Shown piece after piece: positions 16,671 through 25,993 of a stretch of 64,000 nucleotides of DNA. The DNA is from Oceanospirillum sediminis (GTDB lineage Bacteria > Pseudomonadota > Gammaproteobacteria > Pseudomonadales > Halomonadaceae): NCBI RefSeq assembly GCF_014164585.1, contig NZ_JACJFM010000005.1, forward strand, positions 62,001 to 126,000, written 5' to 3'. The position numbers were made by a program, and so were the translations under genes. The number at the start of each line of letters is the position of its first letter. The first letter of the stretch is position 1. Below the pieces are notes generated by a model, which was not told the origin of the DNA, did no database searches, and worked only from the letters and a program-made list of their open reading frames with translations.

Positions 16671-18542
16671 TCAGAAACGGTAACGTACTGAACCTGATAT
16701 GCTGCGCCCTTCTGTGGCGTAATTTTTCTTACTGATATAATTTTCATCCATCAGGTTTTTAATGGTCAGTGCAAGCTGTAGCTGACGATTAACCTGATAT
16801 CTGGCATCGGTATTAACCAGAGTATAGCCAGACAACTTATCTGTGTTGGCGCTATCTGCATAACGATCTCCGATGTAAAGTACACTACTTCCCAGTGTCA
16901 GAGCACCTATCTGATGACTGAGACGTAGACTGGCCTTATGCTCAGCCCGATAGATAAGCTGCTGGTTTGTATCTGCATTTTCTGCATCCAGCCATTCAAT
17001 GTTAGCTTCAAGCCGGGTGTCTGACCATTGGTACAGTGTTGCTATTTCTGCTCCCTTGATCCGGGCGCTGTCAATATTCGTCGGCGTCCATTTATCATTA
17101 GCATCCGGTGCCCAGTTAATCATATCGTCTACATTCGTAGTGTAGATATTAAATGATGTATGCAGAGCCGGGGTGATCTGATACCTGATACCCAGGCTGG
17201 TTGTTTCCGCCGTTTCCGGTTTAAGGTCAGGATTACCTGCGGTATAGCCGGTATCCGGAGCGTAGAGATCGTTAAATGTAGGCGCTGTAAATGCGGTGCC
17301 GTGGCTGGCTGTCAGAATCAGTTCAGGAGTCAGAGCAAAGCGGCCTTCCAGATTATAGGTATCATGGCTGCCAAAGGCCTGGTTATCATCCAGGCGCGCT
17401 GATAATCCTGAGCTAAAGCGCCCTTGCTGCCACTGCCATAGTCCAAACAGGGCTTTGTTATCCCGTTTATCATCCTGATAGTCGGCAACACCACTACCAG
17501 ATATTTTGTCCTGGCGGTAATCCAGCCCGCCCATCAGAGTATGCTGGTTGTTCAGGCGCTGATCGGCCTGAACACTGAACTGGTCAGTGCGGGTAACAAA
17601 CTTATCCCCTTTGTTGTCTTCAATTTCTTGCTGACTGTTATCTTCATAATGGCTCAATCGGGTGCTGATATTCAGGCTATCACTAAGCTCAGATTCAGCG
17701 GCTACATAGAGCGTTGTGTTATCAAACAGGGCTTCGCAATCGTTACTTTTTGACCAATCTGGTTTTGAGCACTGGTCATAATCGTTAGAACCTTCTGTGT
17801 AGTGGACACCGGCTGATAACATGGTGTTTGTCAGATCATGTTCTGCATCCAGTTTAAACGACCGGTTTTCGTAGCCATCTTTATCCTCACCGTCTTCACC
17901 ATCTTTATCCCAGACATCAAAGCCATCAGTAGCAAAATAGCTGGCAGAACTGCGGATGCGGGTCTGTTCTGATGACCATCCACCACTGACAGCCAGTTGC
18001 CGGGACTGGTTACTGCCTGCACCAGCTTCTATGCTACCGTAGCTATTTTTCTGATGGTTGCGGCGAGTGAAAATCTGAATCACTCCGGCAATTGCATTAG
18101 AGCCGTACAGGCTGGAGCGTGCTCCTCGAACGATTTCGATCCGCTCAATCTGCTGGACCGGAAAATGTTCCAGGCTGGTTGTTCCCAGAGTGGCACTGCC
18201 TGTCTGAACACCATCAATCAGTACCAGCATACGTTTCTGATCAAGCCCCCGAAGATACAGGCTACTATTCTGTCCATAACCACCGCTATTGACGACCTGA
18301 AGTCCACTGGTGCTTTCGATTGCTTCTGCCAGGCTGTTGGGTTGTTGTTGATCCAGTTGTTGTCGAGTGATGACGGTCACAGGGGCGATAACCTGTTCCA
18401 GGCTGCGAGCAAAACGACCAGAAGTAATTTCGATGGTCAGTCTTTCTTCTGTGTTTCCGGAAGGGGTAGCCTGAGCTGTTTGTATCGCCGTCGCTGTCAG
18501 AGCAAGAGTAATGGCATATGCCAGAGGTTTTTGTTGTTTCAA
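16671..18542 (-). CDS. btuB: TonB-dependent vitamin B12 receptor BtuB
   Basis: About 623 residues (E. coli BtuB 614). The signal peptide begins KQQKPLAYAITLALTA and ends near QTAQA. A TonB-box region (ERLTIEIT) follows, then the plug (ITRQQLDQQQPNSLAEAI, RGARSSLYGSNAIAGVIQIFT) and a beta-barrel ending in Phe (VRYRF), as outer-membrane proteins do. The Asp/Gly-rich loop about residues 235-260 (DKDGEDGEDKDG) resembles the Ca2+-binding barrel loops of BtuB. No in-frame ATG fits; TTG at 18542 follows GAGG at 18551-18554 and begins the signal peptide, so a TTG start is proposed. A cobalamin riboswitch precedes it. Confidence 0.92.
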   Translation of the reverse strand: MKQQKPLAYAITLALTATAIQTAQATPSGNTEERLTIEITSGRFARSLEQVIAPVTVITRQQLDQQQPNSLAEAIESTSGLQVVNSGGYGQNSSLYLRGLDQKRMLVLIDGVQTGSATLGTTSLEHFPVQQIERIEIVRGARSSLYGSNAIAGVIQIFTRRNHQKNSYGSIEAGAGSNQSRQLAVSGGWSSEQTRIRSSASYFATDGFDVWDKDGEDGEDKDGYENRSFKLDAEHDLTNTMLSAGVHYTEGSNDYDQCSKPDWSKSNDCEALFDNTTLYVAAESELSDSLNISTRLSHYEDNSQQEIEDNKGDKFVTRTDQFSVQADQRLNNQHTLMGGLDYRQDKISGSGVADYQDDKRDNKALFGLWQWQQGRFSSGLSARLDDNQAFGSHDTYNLEGRFALTPELILTASHGTAFTAPTFNDLYAPDTGYTAGNPDLKPETAETTSLGIRYQITPALHTSFNIYTTNVDDMINWAPDANDKWTPTNIDSARIKGAEIATLYQWSDTRLEANIEWLDAENADTNQQLIYRAEHKASLRLSHQIGALTLGSSVLYIGDRYADSANTDKLSGYTLVNTDARYQVNRQLQLALTIKNLMDENYISKKNYATEGRSISGSVRYRF

Positions 18543-18551
18543 GTTTTCATC

Positions 18552-18646
18552 CTCAACGCTGATTTGGCGTGAGAGAGGGCAGGGCGCAACACAGAGCAGG
18601 TATGGAAGATGCTGAAGGTTACACGGGTGTTGCCCTCCGCAACACC
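18552..18646 (-). promoter_or_regulatory. Riboswitch expression platform before btuB
   Basis: On the minus strand three elements could pair alternatively: GUGUUGC (18645-18639), GCAACAC (18633-18627) and GUGUUGC (18592-18586). The middle one can pair with either flank. Closest to the gene, CUCACGC (18573-18567) can pair with GCGUUGAG (18559-18552, one bulge), hiding the GAGG ribosome-binding site. This fits B12-dependent translational shut-off. The structure is hand-drawn and not energy-computed. Confidence 0.5.
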
Positions 18647-18654
18647 AGAAATAG

Positions 18655-18790
18655 ATCAATTGATGGCTGGTAATCGGGCTTTGTCAGATGCGTTAAATTG
18701 AGCTCTGATATTAACCGTTGCGGGGGCAGCACAGGTATTTCATCTGTTTCCCCAGCCATAAATCTGCAGGCATATTATCCGGAAAAATCA
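18655..18790 (-). ncRNA. Cobalamin riboswitch aptamer
   Basis: The minus strand shows the family's hallmark strings in order: GGGGAAACAG (about 18753-18744), then CTGTGCTGCCCCCGCAAC (about 18735-18718), then a B12 box GCCCGATTACCAGCC (about 18679-18665). Spacing and order match the cobalamin element. Its position 120 bp before btuB, with btuR downstream, supports the call. Exact ends are approximate. Confidence 0.88.
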
Positions 18791-18986
18791 GCCAGTCAAG
18801 GGAGTGATGTTCAACACTGGGTGAATCTGATTCATTCTGGGGTTATAGGCAGTAAATAATAATCAGTGTCTGAACAAACATTTTATATAACGGGTTGCGA
18901 TATTATCCAGCCCGCTGCTTGAGAATATCGCAATACTTTTGTTCAGGTATGTATAATGCATTTCTTTTCATCTACCGGGATACATT

Positions 18987-19820
18987 ATGCTCAGTTACCG
19001 TCATGCATTTCATGCGGGGAATCACGCGGATGTGATTAAACACCTGACTCAGGTACTGATTTTTCAGGCTCTGCAGAAAAAAAATAAACCTTATATCTAT
19101 ATTGATACCCATGCCGGTGGTGTGTACTACGATCTGAGCAGCGAAGAAGCACTTAAAACCGGAGAAGCGTCAGATGGTATTGCCAAAGTGCTGGACCATC
19201 CGGCATTACCCGACGCCTACCGCAGAGCCGTGATGGATTATAATCCAGATGGCGGGCTGAATTATTATCCTGGCTCTCCGGCGATTGCTCAGGCGTTTCA
19301 GCGGGAAAGTGACAAGCTGGTGCTGATGGAGTTGCACAATAACGAAGTGGCTACTGTTAAGAGGGAAACCCGTTATTGGCACAACACTATGGTGCATCAC
19401 AGAGATGGTTTTGAAGGTTTACCCGGTATTTTACCGCCAGATCCTCGCCGGGGGCTGGTACTGATTGACCCATCTTATGAGATTAAAACGGACTACAGCA
19501 AGACCGCTAACGCAGTAAAAAAAGCGTATAAAAAGTGGGCCACAGGTATTTATGCCATCTGGTATCCGATTCTGGTGTCGGACAAAAGCCGTTATCTGCT
19601 TGATGAGCTGGAAAACAGTGGGATTCGTCGTATTCTGGTTGCTGAAATTCAGCGTCCGGCTGAAGCCGGTGAAAGCTTTGGCATGATTGGCAGTGGTATG
19701 CTGATTATCAATCCTCCGTATCAACTGGACGAAACTCTGGAAAATATTCTGCCTGAATTAGCACAGGCGATGCTGGGTGGTAGTGCCGAAGCCAGCGTCC
19801 AATGGCTGGCTGGGGAATAA
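18987..19820 (+). CDS. rlmJ: 23S rRNA (adenine(2030)-N6)-methyltransferase RlmJ
   Basis: A 277-residue enzyme (E. coli RlmJ 280) beginning MLSYRHAFHAGNHADVIKH, the family signature. The catalytic motif IV is DPSYE (about 162-166), in place of DPPYE; it is followed by KTDY. YWHNTMVHHRDGFEGL and GSGMLIINPPYQLD near the C-terminus are also characteristic. It methylates A2030 of 23S rRNA. The start is unambiguous. It is a single-gene unit ending convergent with the PhzF gene. Confidence 0.96.
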   Translation: MLSYRHAFHAGNHADVIKHLTQVLIFQALQKKNKPYIYIDTHAGGVYYDLSSEEALKTGEASDGIAKVLDHPALPDAYRRAVMDYNPDGGLNYYPGSPAIAQAFQRESDKLVLMELHNNEVATVKRETRYWHNTMVHHRDGFEGLPGILPPDPRRGLVLIDPSYEIKTDYSKTANAVKKAYKKWATGIYAIWYPILVSDKSRYLLDELENSGIRRILVAEIQRPAEAGESFGMIGSGMLIINPPYQLDETLENILPELAQAMLGGSAEASVQWLAGE

Positions 19821-19829
19821 AAATATTTT

Positions 19830-19860
19830 GATATTCTCTGACCTATGGTCAGAGAATATC
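19830..19860. terminator. Bidirectional terminator between rlmJ and the PhzF gene
   Basis: A perfect 14-bp stem (GATATTCTCTGACC with GGTCAGAGAATATC, 3-base loop). On the minus strand it runs into AAAATATTTTT, a reasonable U tract for the PhzF gene. Confidence 0.75.
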
Positions 19861-19892
19861 ATCTGGTTCAGGCTCGTTATATAACCGAAGGT

Positions 19893-20684
19893 TCAGATGT
19901 TAATGAAACCTTCGAGGTAATGCACAGCCTTACCTGAAATATAAACCCTGTCTTCAGTTACACGACAAGACAGGACACCACCGCGCTTTGAAGCCTGATA
20001 TGCAAGAAGTTGTTTTTTACCAAGCTGCTCTGCCCAGTACGGAGCAAGACCTGTATGGATTGACCCTGTAACCGGGTCTTCATCCCCACCGTTTGCAGGC
20101 CAGAAATACCTTGATACAAAATCGTATTCCTTTCCCGGAGCCGTAACAACAACATCATATGGCGCGAGTTGTTGCAGGTCTTCCTTGCTTTGAGTGACAT
20201 TGCGAACATCACTTTCATGCTCGTAGACTGCAAAATATGCCTGTTCATTCAACAATACTTCTGAAGGCTTGATTGATAGCCCGTTCAGTAGCTCTACCGG
20301 GATATTTTCAGGGACATGTGGCTTTCTGTTTGGGAAATTCATCTGAATATAACCATCATCCTTTTTTGTGATGATCATTTTTCCAACGGCTTTAGCTGAA
20401 AATATTATTTCTGTGATTTCCGGGTTGTCGCTGAAAATAACTGAGGCTGATGCAAGTGTTGCATGACCACAAAAGTCAATTTCTGTAATCGGAGAAAACC
20501 ATCGAATAGCGTAGCTATCATCATCTGCTTTAACCAGATAAGCTGTTTCTGACAGATTATTCTCTATCGCAATCGATTGCATCAACGCTTCAGGCAGCCA
20601 CTTTTCAGAGATTATTACAGCGGCTGAATTTCCTTTGAATCTTTCTTCTGTAAAAGCATCAACAATATTTATTCTTAACTTCAT
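19893..20684 (-). CDS. PhzF-family isomerase-like protein
   Basis: A 263-residue PhzF/diaminopimelate-epimerase-fold protein. The N-terminus DAFTEERFKGNSAAV, the putative catalytic Glu in NNLSETAYL (about residue 47), the block WFSPITEIDFCGHATLAS, and the second-domain DPVTGSIHTGLAPYW are all family landmarks. PhzF proteins isomerise or epimerise small acids; outside phenazine clusters the substrate is mostly unknown. No phenazine genes are nearby, so only the family is claimed. The EamA exporter lies just upstream on the same strand (68 bp gap) and could be cotranscribed. Confidence 0.88.
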   Translation of the reverse strand: MKLRINIVDAFTEERFKGNSAAVIISEKWLPEALMQSIAIENNLSETAYLVKADDDSYAIRWFSPITEIDFCGHATLASASVIFSDNPEITEIIFSAKAVGKMIITKKDDGYIQMNFPNRKPHVPENIPVELLNGLSIKPSEVLLNEQAYFAVYEHESDVRNVTQSKEDLQQLAPYDVVVTAPGKEYDFVSRYFWPANGGDEDPVTGSIHTGLAPYWAEQLGKKQLLAYQASKRGGVLSCRVTEDRVYISGKAVHYLEGFINI

Positions 20685-20752
20685 ATTTTGTACTCTGATA
20701 TTGATTCATGCGACGTAACACTACTTTTCTGGAGATATTTCTGCTCTGAAGT

Positions 20753-21661
20753 TTATGGTTCGTTAACCGCTTTATCAGTCCCACGAGTTGTTGGTCTGAA
20801 ACTTAACCATTGATTCTGCCATTGACTGACCAGAAGGCCTGAAAGAATCAGTATGCAAGCCAGCCATTTAGTCTGACTGATGGTCTCGCCATAAAATATT
20901 ACGCTTCCAATCAGACCAAAAACAGGTACCAGAGTGGTCAAAGGAGCCACTGTCGATAACGGATATTTTACAATCAGGCGATTCCATAGCCAGTAACCAA
21001 GCAATGTTGTAGGCCAGGCCTGAAAAAGAATTGAAAACCATACCGTTCCATTCAATTGTTCTGGCAGTTGAATAAATACTTCACTGCCGTGGCTGATGTA
21101 AGCCAGTACGACCAGAGGAATCGGAGCAAATAGCATTCCCCATACACTGAATGAAAAGATCTGGTCTGTACCTGCCAGTTTTACAATCAGGCTGATCAGA
21201 CTCCAGCTGATTGCACCTGCCATCACCAGTATCAGTCCCATTAAAGGAACAGATCCGTCCTGCAGTGTCAGGCTGACACTAAGCCCTGCTACAGCCAGAA
21301 TAGCGCCAGCTGTTTTTCGATAAGATATTTTCTCTTTCAGTACCAGCCAGCCCAGCAGCAGACTGAATACCAGGCTCATTTGCATCAGAAGCCCGGCCAT
21401 ACCCGCAGAAATACCCAGTGTAATGGACCAGGTCATCATGCCCCAGACGCCGACACCAAAGGTAATACCGTAAGCGACCAGGTAACGTAGTTTTACCTGT
21501 GGCCTGGCAATAAAAAAGATGGCCGGAAATACGGCCATGGCAAAACGTAATGCGGTCAGTAGAATCGGATTGATCTGATCAGCTCCCAGCTTGATCACAG
21601 AAAAATTGAAGCCCCAGAGACACATTACTGCTATTGCCAGAAGCAGATCATTTAAACGCAT
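20753..21661 (-). CDS. EamA/DMT-superfamily exporter
   Basis: A 302-residue inner-membrane protein with ten predicted helices, made of two EamA repeats (about 5-135 and 150-285). The first helix region MCLWGFNFSVIKLG and the VLKEKISYRKTAGAILAVAGL block resemble E. coli EamA (O-acetylserine/cysteine exporter). Substrate cannot be assigned. It is divergently transcribed from a MocR-type regulator whose start is 157 bp away, a common arrangement in which the regulator controls the exporter. Confidence in family is high. Confidence 0.88.
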   Translation of the reverse strand: MRLNDLLLAIAVMCLWGFNFSVIKLGADQINPILLTALRFAMAVFPAIFFIARPQVKLRYLVAYGITFGVGVWGMMTWSITLGISAGMAGLLMQMSLVFSLLLGWLVLKEKISYRKTAGAILAVAGLSVSLTLQDGSVPLMGLILVMAGAISWSLISLIVKLAGTDQIFSFSVWGMLFAPIPLVVLAYISHGSEVFIQLPEQLNGTVWFSILFQAWPTTLLGYWLWNRLIVKYPLSTVAPLTTLVPVFGLIGSVIFYGETISQTKWLACILILSGLLVSQWQNQWLSFRPTTRGTDKAVNEP

Positions 21662-21818
21662 GTTTTATCTCCTCAGATATCGTTTTGCAGATGAGGCTTC
21701 AGTATCTGGGTTTTCAAAAAAAGTAAACAGATTCAATTTTTGAAAATAAAAAGTATACAGTTCAATCTTGCTGACCTAATCTTAATGCTGTTGATGGACC
21801 GTAGCTGAGAACAGGGTT

Positions 21819-23246
21819 ATGCGCTATAAAGTGATTGTTGAACAAATTATCGGGGATATTCGTACCGGAAAGCTCTGTCATGGCAGTCGTATGCCTTCGC
21901 TGCGAAAAATGTCTGGTTTGATGGGGGTCAGCATGACCACCACTCTGAATGCCTATCATCTGCTGGAAGAGCTGGGCTGGATTGTCGCTAAGCCCCAGTC
22001 CGGGTTTTATGTATCCTGTCCTCTATCGGAGCAACGGGCACCTGAACCACCGCAATTTCGCAGTCAGCTGAAAGAAATTTCTCTGCAGGAATCGTCAGTA
22101 TCCTACCTGCCAGGTGTGTACGAACCAGGGCCTTTAGGTATTTCTCAGCTGGATCCGGAGCTGATGCCAACAGAGGCTTTACAACGCAGCCTGAAACGAG
22201 GAATGAAGAGACTGAATCAGAGCATTCACCGTTATCCGGACCGACAGGGCGATATATCTTTACGCCAGGCATTATCCAGCCATTTTGAGCATTATGGTTT
22301 TCCTTTTACCGACAAAGAGCTGGTGATTACCGGGGGCTGTATTGATGCAGTGAGAATCGGATTAGAAGCGATATCCTGTCCGGGAGATGGCATTGCGATC
22401 AGTTCTCCATGTTTCAGCGGACTGTTGGAGCTTTTGTCAGGTTTGTCCAGAAAGGTTGTAGAAATCCCCTGTACTGCAGAAGGTATCGATCTTGAACAAT
22501 TTGAGTATCACCTGCAACAAGGTACAGTCAAAGCCGGATTATTCAGCACCTCCCACATGAACCCTCAGGGAATCAGCATGTCTCCGCAGCAAAAACAGAC
22601 ACTGGCGGAGCTGGCAAATCATTATCAGGTACCGGTTATTGAAGATGATATCTATATGGAGCTGGGACATGGTAAAACGATGCCTCTTCCTGCGAAGTAC
22701 TGGGACAAAGGAGGTTATGTGCTCTGGTGTGGATCAATCTCAAAAACACTGGCTGCTGGTTTCCGTTTGGGCTGGTGTCTTCCGGGGCGATTCTTGCCTG
22801 AATATCTGAGGTTGCATGGCATTACCCATTTTGGTGTGGCTACACCAGCTCAGGCTGGCATTGCTGATTTTATTAACACCGGGCAGTATCACTCCCATCT
22901 GAATAAAATCCGGAATTACCTGCAGCGCAATATACGGGATTACAAAAATCGACTGGCAGAACTGATGCCGGACGGTACTGCAATCAGTCAACCTGAGGGC
23001 GGAATGGTACTCTGGTTGCAAATTCCGGGTTTAGACAGTGGAGCATTGTGGAAAGCAGCCTGTGAGCAAGGAACCGACCTGAGAGCAGGCCCGGCTTTTT
23101 CAACACTGCCACTGTATCAGGATTGCCTCAGAATTAATGTGGGCTGGCCATTGAATGAATTTACTGACGCTATTCTGGTTCAGATAGCGGAGCTGGCCAC
23201 CAGATATTCTCAGGGAAATGAAAATATGCCACAGAAAACAGGCTAA
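21819..23246 (+). CDS. MocR-type GntR regulator/aminotransferase-like protein
   Basis: A 475-residue protein with a GntR winged helix (about 1-70, MRYKVIVEQIIGDIRTG...SLRKMSGLMGVSMTT) and a complete aminotransferase-like domain (about 95-460). PLP-binding features are intact: GGCIDAVRIG, EDDIYMELG and the Schiff-base Lys309 in GSISKTLAAGFRLGW. It most likely represses or activates the divergent EamA exporter in response to an amino compound. The DNA-binding domain argues against it being a plain aminotransferase. Confidence 0.88.
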   Translation: MRYKVIVEQIIGDIRTGKLCHGSRMPSLRKMSGLMGVSMTTTLNAYHLLEELGWIVAKPQSGFYVSCPLSEQRAPEPPQFRSQLKEISLQESSVSYLPGVYEPGPLGISQLDPELMPTEALQRSLKRGMKRLNQSIHRYPDRQGDISLRQALSSHFEHYGFPFTDKELVITGGCIDAVRIGLEAISCPGDGIAISSPCFSGLLELLSGLSRKVVEIPCTAEGIDLEQFEYHLQQGTVKAGLFSTSHMNPQGISMSPQQKQTLAELANHYQVPVIEDDIYMELGHGKTMPLPAKYWDKGGYVLWCGSISKTLAAGFRLGWCLPGRFLPEYLRLHGITHFGVATPAQAGIADFINTGQYHSHLNKIRNYLQRNIRDYKNRLAELMPDGTAISQPEGGMVLWLQIPGLDSGALWKAACEQGTDLRAGPAFSTLPLYQDCLRINVGWPLNEFTDAILVQIAELATRYSQGNENMPQKTG

Positions 23247-23367
23247 TTGACAATTTTTACCTTAGCAAAAGGCATAATGTTCTATCTGATGGTTGACCAG
23301 GGCGTTATTCTAAGTGAGAATCAGCTCCATAGGTTATGTTGTAATATATCAAATTTATGGATTATTC

Positions 23368-24921
23368 ATGAGACTCCTCTCCCTGGCGTTTGCCGCTATG
23401 ATCTCTTTTCCTGCCTGGTCAGCAAACAGTATCAATTTTTCCTGGTCGGTTAATGCCGGTCCTTTGAACCCCCATCAGACAAACCCTAATCAGATGTATG
23501 CTCAGGCGATGGTCTACGAGCCTCTGGTAAGGTACGCCAGAGGAGGAAAAGTGACACCATGGCTGGCTGAAAAATGGCAGATCTCAGCTGATGGCAAACA
23601 ATATACTTTTTTCCTGCGTGAGGATGTGCGTTTCTCCAATGGTGAGCAGTTTGATGCGGCTGCAGTTAAAGCCAACTTTGATCAGGTGCTGGCTAATATT
23701 AAAAAGCACAGCTGGCTCGGGCTGATTAAGCAACTGGATCGTATTGAAGTAGTGGATCAGTTTGTGGTTCGCCTGCATATGAAGAATGCGTATTATCCAA
23801 CGCTGCAGGAACTGACGCTGGTCCGCCCGGTACGTTTTATGGCTCCATCTGCTATGCCAGATGAGGGGCATACCGGCAATGGTATCAAACAACCTGTTGG
23901 CACCGGCCCCTGGATGAGACAGGAGTCTGTACTTGGGCAGAAAGATGTCTTTGTCAGAAACCCGTACTACTGGGGAGAAAAGCCCGCCTTTGAGCAGGTT
24001 AATGTTCCTGTTATTCCAGACCCTAACGCCAGAGCTCTGGCCTTTGAGAGTGGCACAATTAATCTGATTTATGGCTTTGAAGGTCAGATATCTCCGGATA
24101 CCTTCAATCGTTTTCGACATGACCCACGCTTCTCAACGGATCTGTCTGAGCCATTGTCTACCCGTGTACTGGCAATGAACACAAATCAGTCACCTACCCG
24201 CGAACTGGCCGTACGTCAGGCGATCAATCACGCCGTTAACCGCGAGGCTATCGCGCAGGGAATTTTCTATGGCACGGAAGAAGCGGCTCCCAGTCTGTTT
24301 GCCAGAAATGTGCCTTATGCTGATCTGGATCTTCCAGCCTACGATTATAGCCTGCAAAAAGCCGCTGAATTATTAGAGAGCGCAGGCTGGAAGGTACTGA
24401 AAGGTGATCAGTATCGCCAGAAAAATGGTCAGGCTCTGAATGTTGAATTGGTTTATTACGGCCATGATGCAAACCAGAAAGCCATTGCTGAAGTGATCCA
24501 GGCCAATCTGAAGCAAGTGGGTATTAATATAGCCCTGGCTGCAGAAGAGCGGAGTCGTTTCTATAAACGCCAGAAGAACGGCGAGTTCGATATTATCTTT
24601 AATAATACCTGGGGCGCACCTTATGATCCTCACGCCTTTGTCAGTGGCATGCGCACACCTTCTCATGCTGACTATGAGGCACAACTGGGGCTGAAACAAA
24701 AGTCAGATATTGATCATTGGATTACGCAAGTTCTGAAAAGTCAGGACGACTCTGAGCGACAGACTTTATACAGCAGTATCCTGACTACTCTGCATGAGCA
24801 GGCTGTTTATCTGCCGGTAACCTATCTGAGAGTACCCGGCGTTGCGAAAAAGGAACTGGGGCCGCTGAAAATGGGTGCGACTGTTTTTGATATTCCTTTC
24901 GAGTCTTTTAAACCTGAGTAG
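23368..24921 (+). CDS. nikA: Nickel ABC transporter, periplasmic binding protein NikA
   Basis: A 517-residue protein with a Sec signal peptide (about 1-20, ending AWSA). The mature part closely follows E. coli NikA (524): VNAGPLNPHQTNPNQMYAQ, VYEPLVRYA, GTGPWMRQESVLGQKDVFVR (in part) and WGAPYDPHAFVSGMRTPSHAD. The His in PSHAD corresponds to the residue that contacts nickel in E. coli. It belongs to the oligopeptide-binding superfamily; NikA is preferred over Opp/Dpp because similarity is continuous and nikBCDE follow. ATG 23368 starts the signal peptide; the open frame extends upstream to 23314. No NikR operator (GTATGA-N16-TCATAC) is visible. Confidence 0.92.
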   Translation: MRLLSLAFAAMISFPAWSANSINFSWSVNAGPLNPHQTNPNQMYAQAMVYEPLVRYARGGKVTPWLAEKWQISADGKQYTFFLREDVRFSNGEQFDAAAVKANFDQVLANIKKHSWLGLIKQLDRIEVVDQFVVRLHMKNAYYPTLQELTLVRPVRFMAPSAMPDEGHTGNGIKQPVGTGPWMRQESVLGQKDVFVRNPYYWGEKPAFEQVNVPVIPDPNARALAFESGTINLIYGFEGQISPDTFNRFRHDPRFSTDLSEPLSTRVLAMNTNQSPTRELAVRQAINHAVNREAIAQGIFYGTEEAAPSLFARNVPYADLDLPAYDYSLQKAAELLESAGWKVLKGDQYRQKNGQALNVELVYYGHDANQKAIAEVIQANLKQVGINIALAAEERSRFYKRQKNGEFDIIFNNTWGAPYDPHAFVSGMRTPSHADYEAQLGLKQKSDIDHWITQVLKSQDDSERQTLYSSILTTLHEQAVYLPVTYLRVPGVAKKELGPLKMGATVFDIPFESFKPE

Positions 24922-24948
24922 TCATATCGTCATCAGGATCTGATCATG

Positions 24949-24981
24949 GGCAGATACTACTGAGTATCTGCCTTTTGTTTT
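24949..24981 (+). terminator. Intrinsic terminator between nikA and nikB
   Basis: GGCAGATACT (24949-24958) and AGTATCTGCC (24963-24972) form a perfect 10-bp stem with a 4-base loop, followed by TTTTGTTTT. It is 27 bp past the nikA stop, inside the operon. Confidence 0.8.
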
Positions 24982-25048
24982 CTGTCACGGCCAATTATCT
25001 TTGCAAAGACTTGCCGTTATACAGAGTTATTCTTCTGCGGAAACTACC

Positions 25049-25993
25049 ATGCTGGCTTTTATTGTTCGTCGCCTGATGCTACTGGTACCTATGCTACTGG
25101 GTGTATCTATGGTGATCTTTTTCGTATTGCGCTTAAGCGGGGCTGACCCCGCGATGTCTTATCTGCGTAGTGCCAATATTCCTCCTACCGATCAGGCAAT
25201 TGCTCAGGCAGAAAAAGATCTGGGGCTGGATAAGCCGTTACCAGAGCAATACGTTGTCTGGCTAACCGATGTGGTTCAGCTGGATTTTGGCGTCTCTTAT
25301 ATGACCCGTCGTCCGGTACTGGATGAAATCCTTTATTATTTACCTGCTACCCTGCAGCTGGCGTCTCTGGCCCTGCTGCTGACACTCGGCATCTCGATAC
25401 CCCTGGGAATGTGGGCGGCACGTCAGCGGGATAAATGGCCTGACTTTACGGTGAGGGGGCTGGCCTTTTTAGGGGTATCAATTCCTAATTTCTGGCTGGG
25501 TTTTATGCTGGTGCTGCTATTCTCCGTTCAGCTGCAGTGGTTGCCTCCGATGGGCTACGGTGACCTGGAGTATATGATCCTGCCTGCTTTTGCGATCGCT
25601 TTTATGTCTCTGTGTATCAATGCCCGCTTATTAAGAACCAGTATGCTGGAGGCTCAGGGGCAGAGGTATGTGTTGTATGCAAGAATGCGAGGTGTATCAG
25701 AACGCAGAGTTGAAAATGCCCATGTACTGAGGAATGGATTGATTCCTGTTGTGACCGCGGCCGGTATGCATATTGGTGAACTGATTGGTGGCTCTCTGGT
25801 AGTTGAGAGCATTTTTGGCTGGCCAGGAGTAGGACGCTATGCCATTTCAGCCATCAGTAATAACGATTATCCGATTATTCAGTGCTTTACCCTGTTGATG
25901 ACAGTAATTTTTGTAGTATGTAACCTGATCATCGATATTTTGTATGCCTGGCTGGACCCCAGAGTCCGTCTGGGATCGGAGGCCAGCGCATGA
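25049..25993 (+). CDS. nikB: Nickel ABC transporter permease NikB
   Basis: A 314-residue permease, the same length as E. coli NikB. It has six predicted helices. The binding-protein-dependent transport signature with the EAA loop lies near 220-245 (MRGVSERRVENAHVLRNGLIPV region). The start is ATG 25049 (MLAFIVRRLMLLVPMLLG); an upstream in-frame TTG at 25001 is not supported. Its stop overlaps the nikC start as ATGA. It forms the membrane channel with NikC. Confidence 0.92.
   Translation: MLAFIVRRLMLLVPMLLGVSMVIFFVLRLSGADPAMSYLRSANIPPTDQAIAQAEKDLGLDKPLPEQYVVWLTDVVQLDFGVSYMTRRPVLDEILYYLPATLQLASLALLLTLGISIPLGMWAARQRDKWPDFTVRGLAFLGVSIPNFWLGFMLVLLFSVQLQWLPPMGYGDLEYMILPAFAIAFMSLCINARLLRTSMLEAQGQRYVLYARMRGVSERRVENAHVLRNGLIPVVTAAGMHIGELIGGSLVVESIFGWPGVGRYAISAISNNDYPIIQCFTLLMTVIFVVCNLIIDILYAWLDPRVRLGSEASA

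Noticed and set aside
17997-18572. 191-residue plus-strand open frame
   Set aside because: Antisense to the btuB signal and plug region. btuB homology is clear on the other strand.
23247-23367. NikR operator before nikA
   Set aside because: No GTATGA-N16-TCATAC or close variant seen.
25001-25048. Longer nikB from TTG 25001
   Set aside because: The 16 extra residues are hydrophilic and unlike NikB. ATG 25049 gives exactly the E. coli length.
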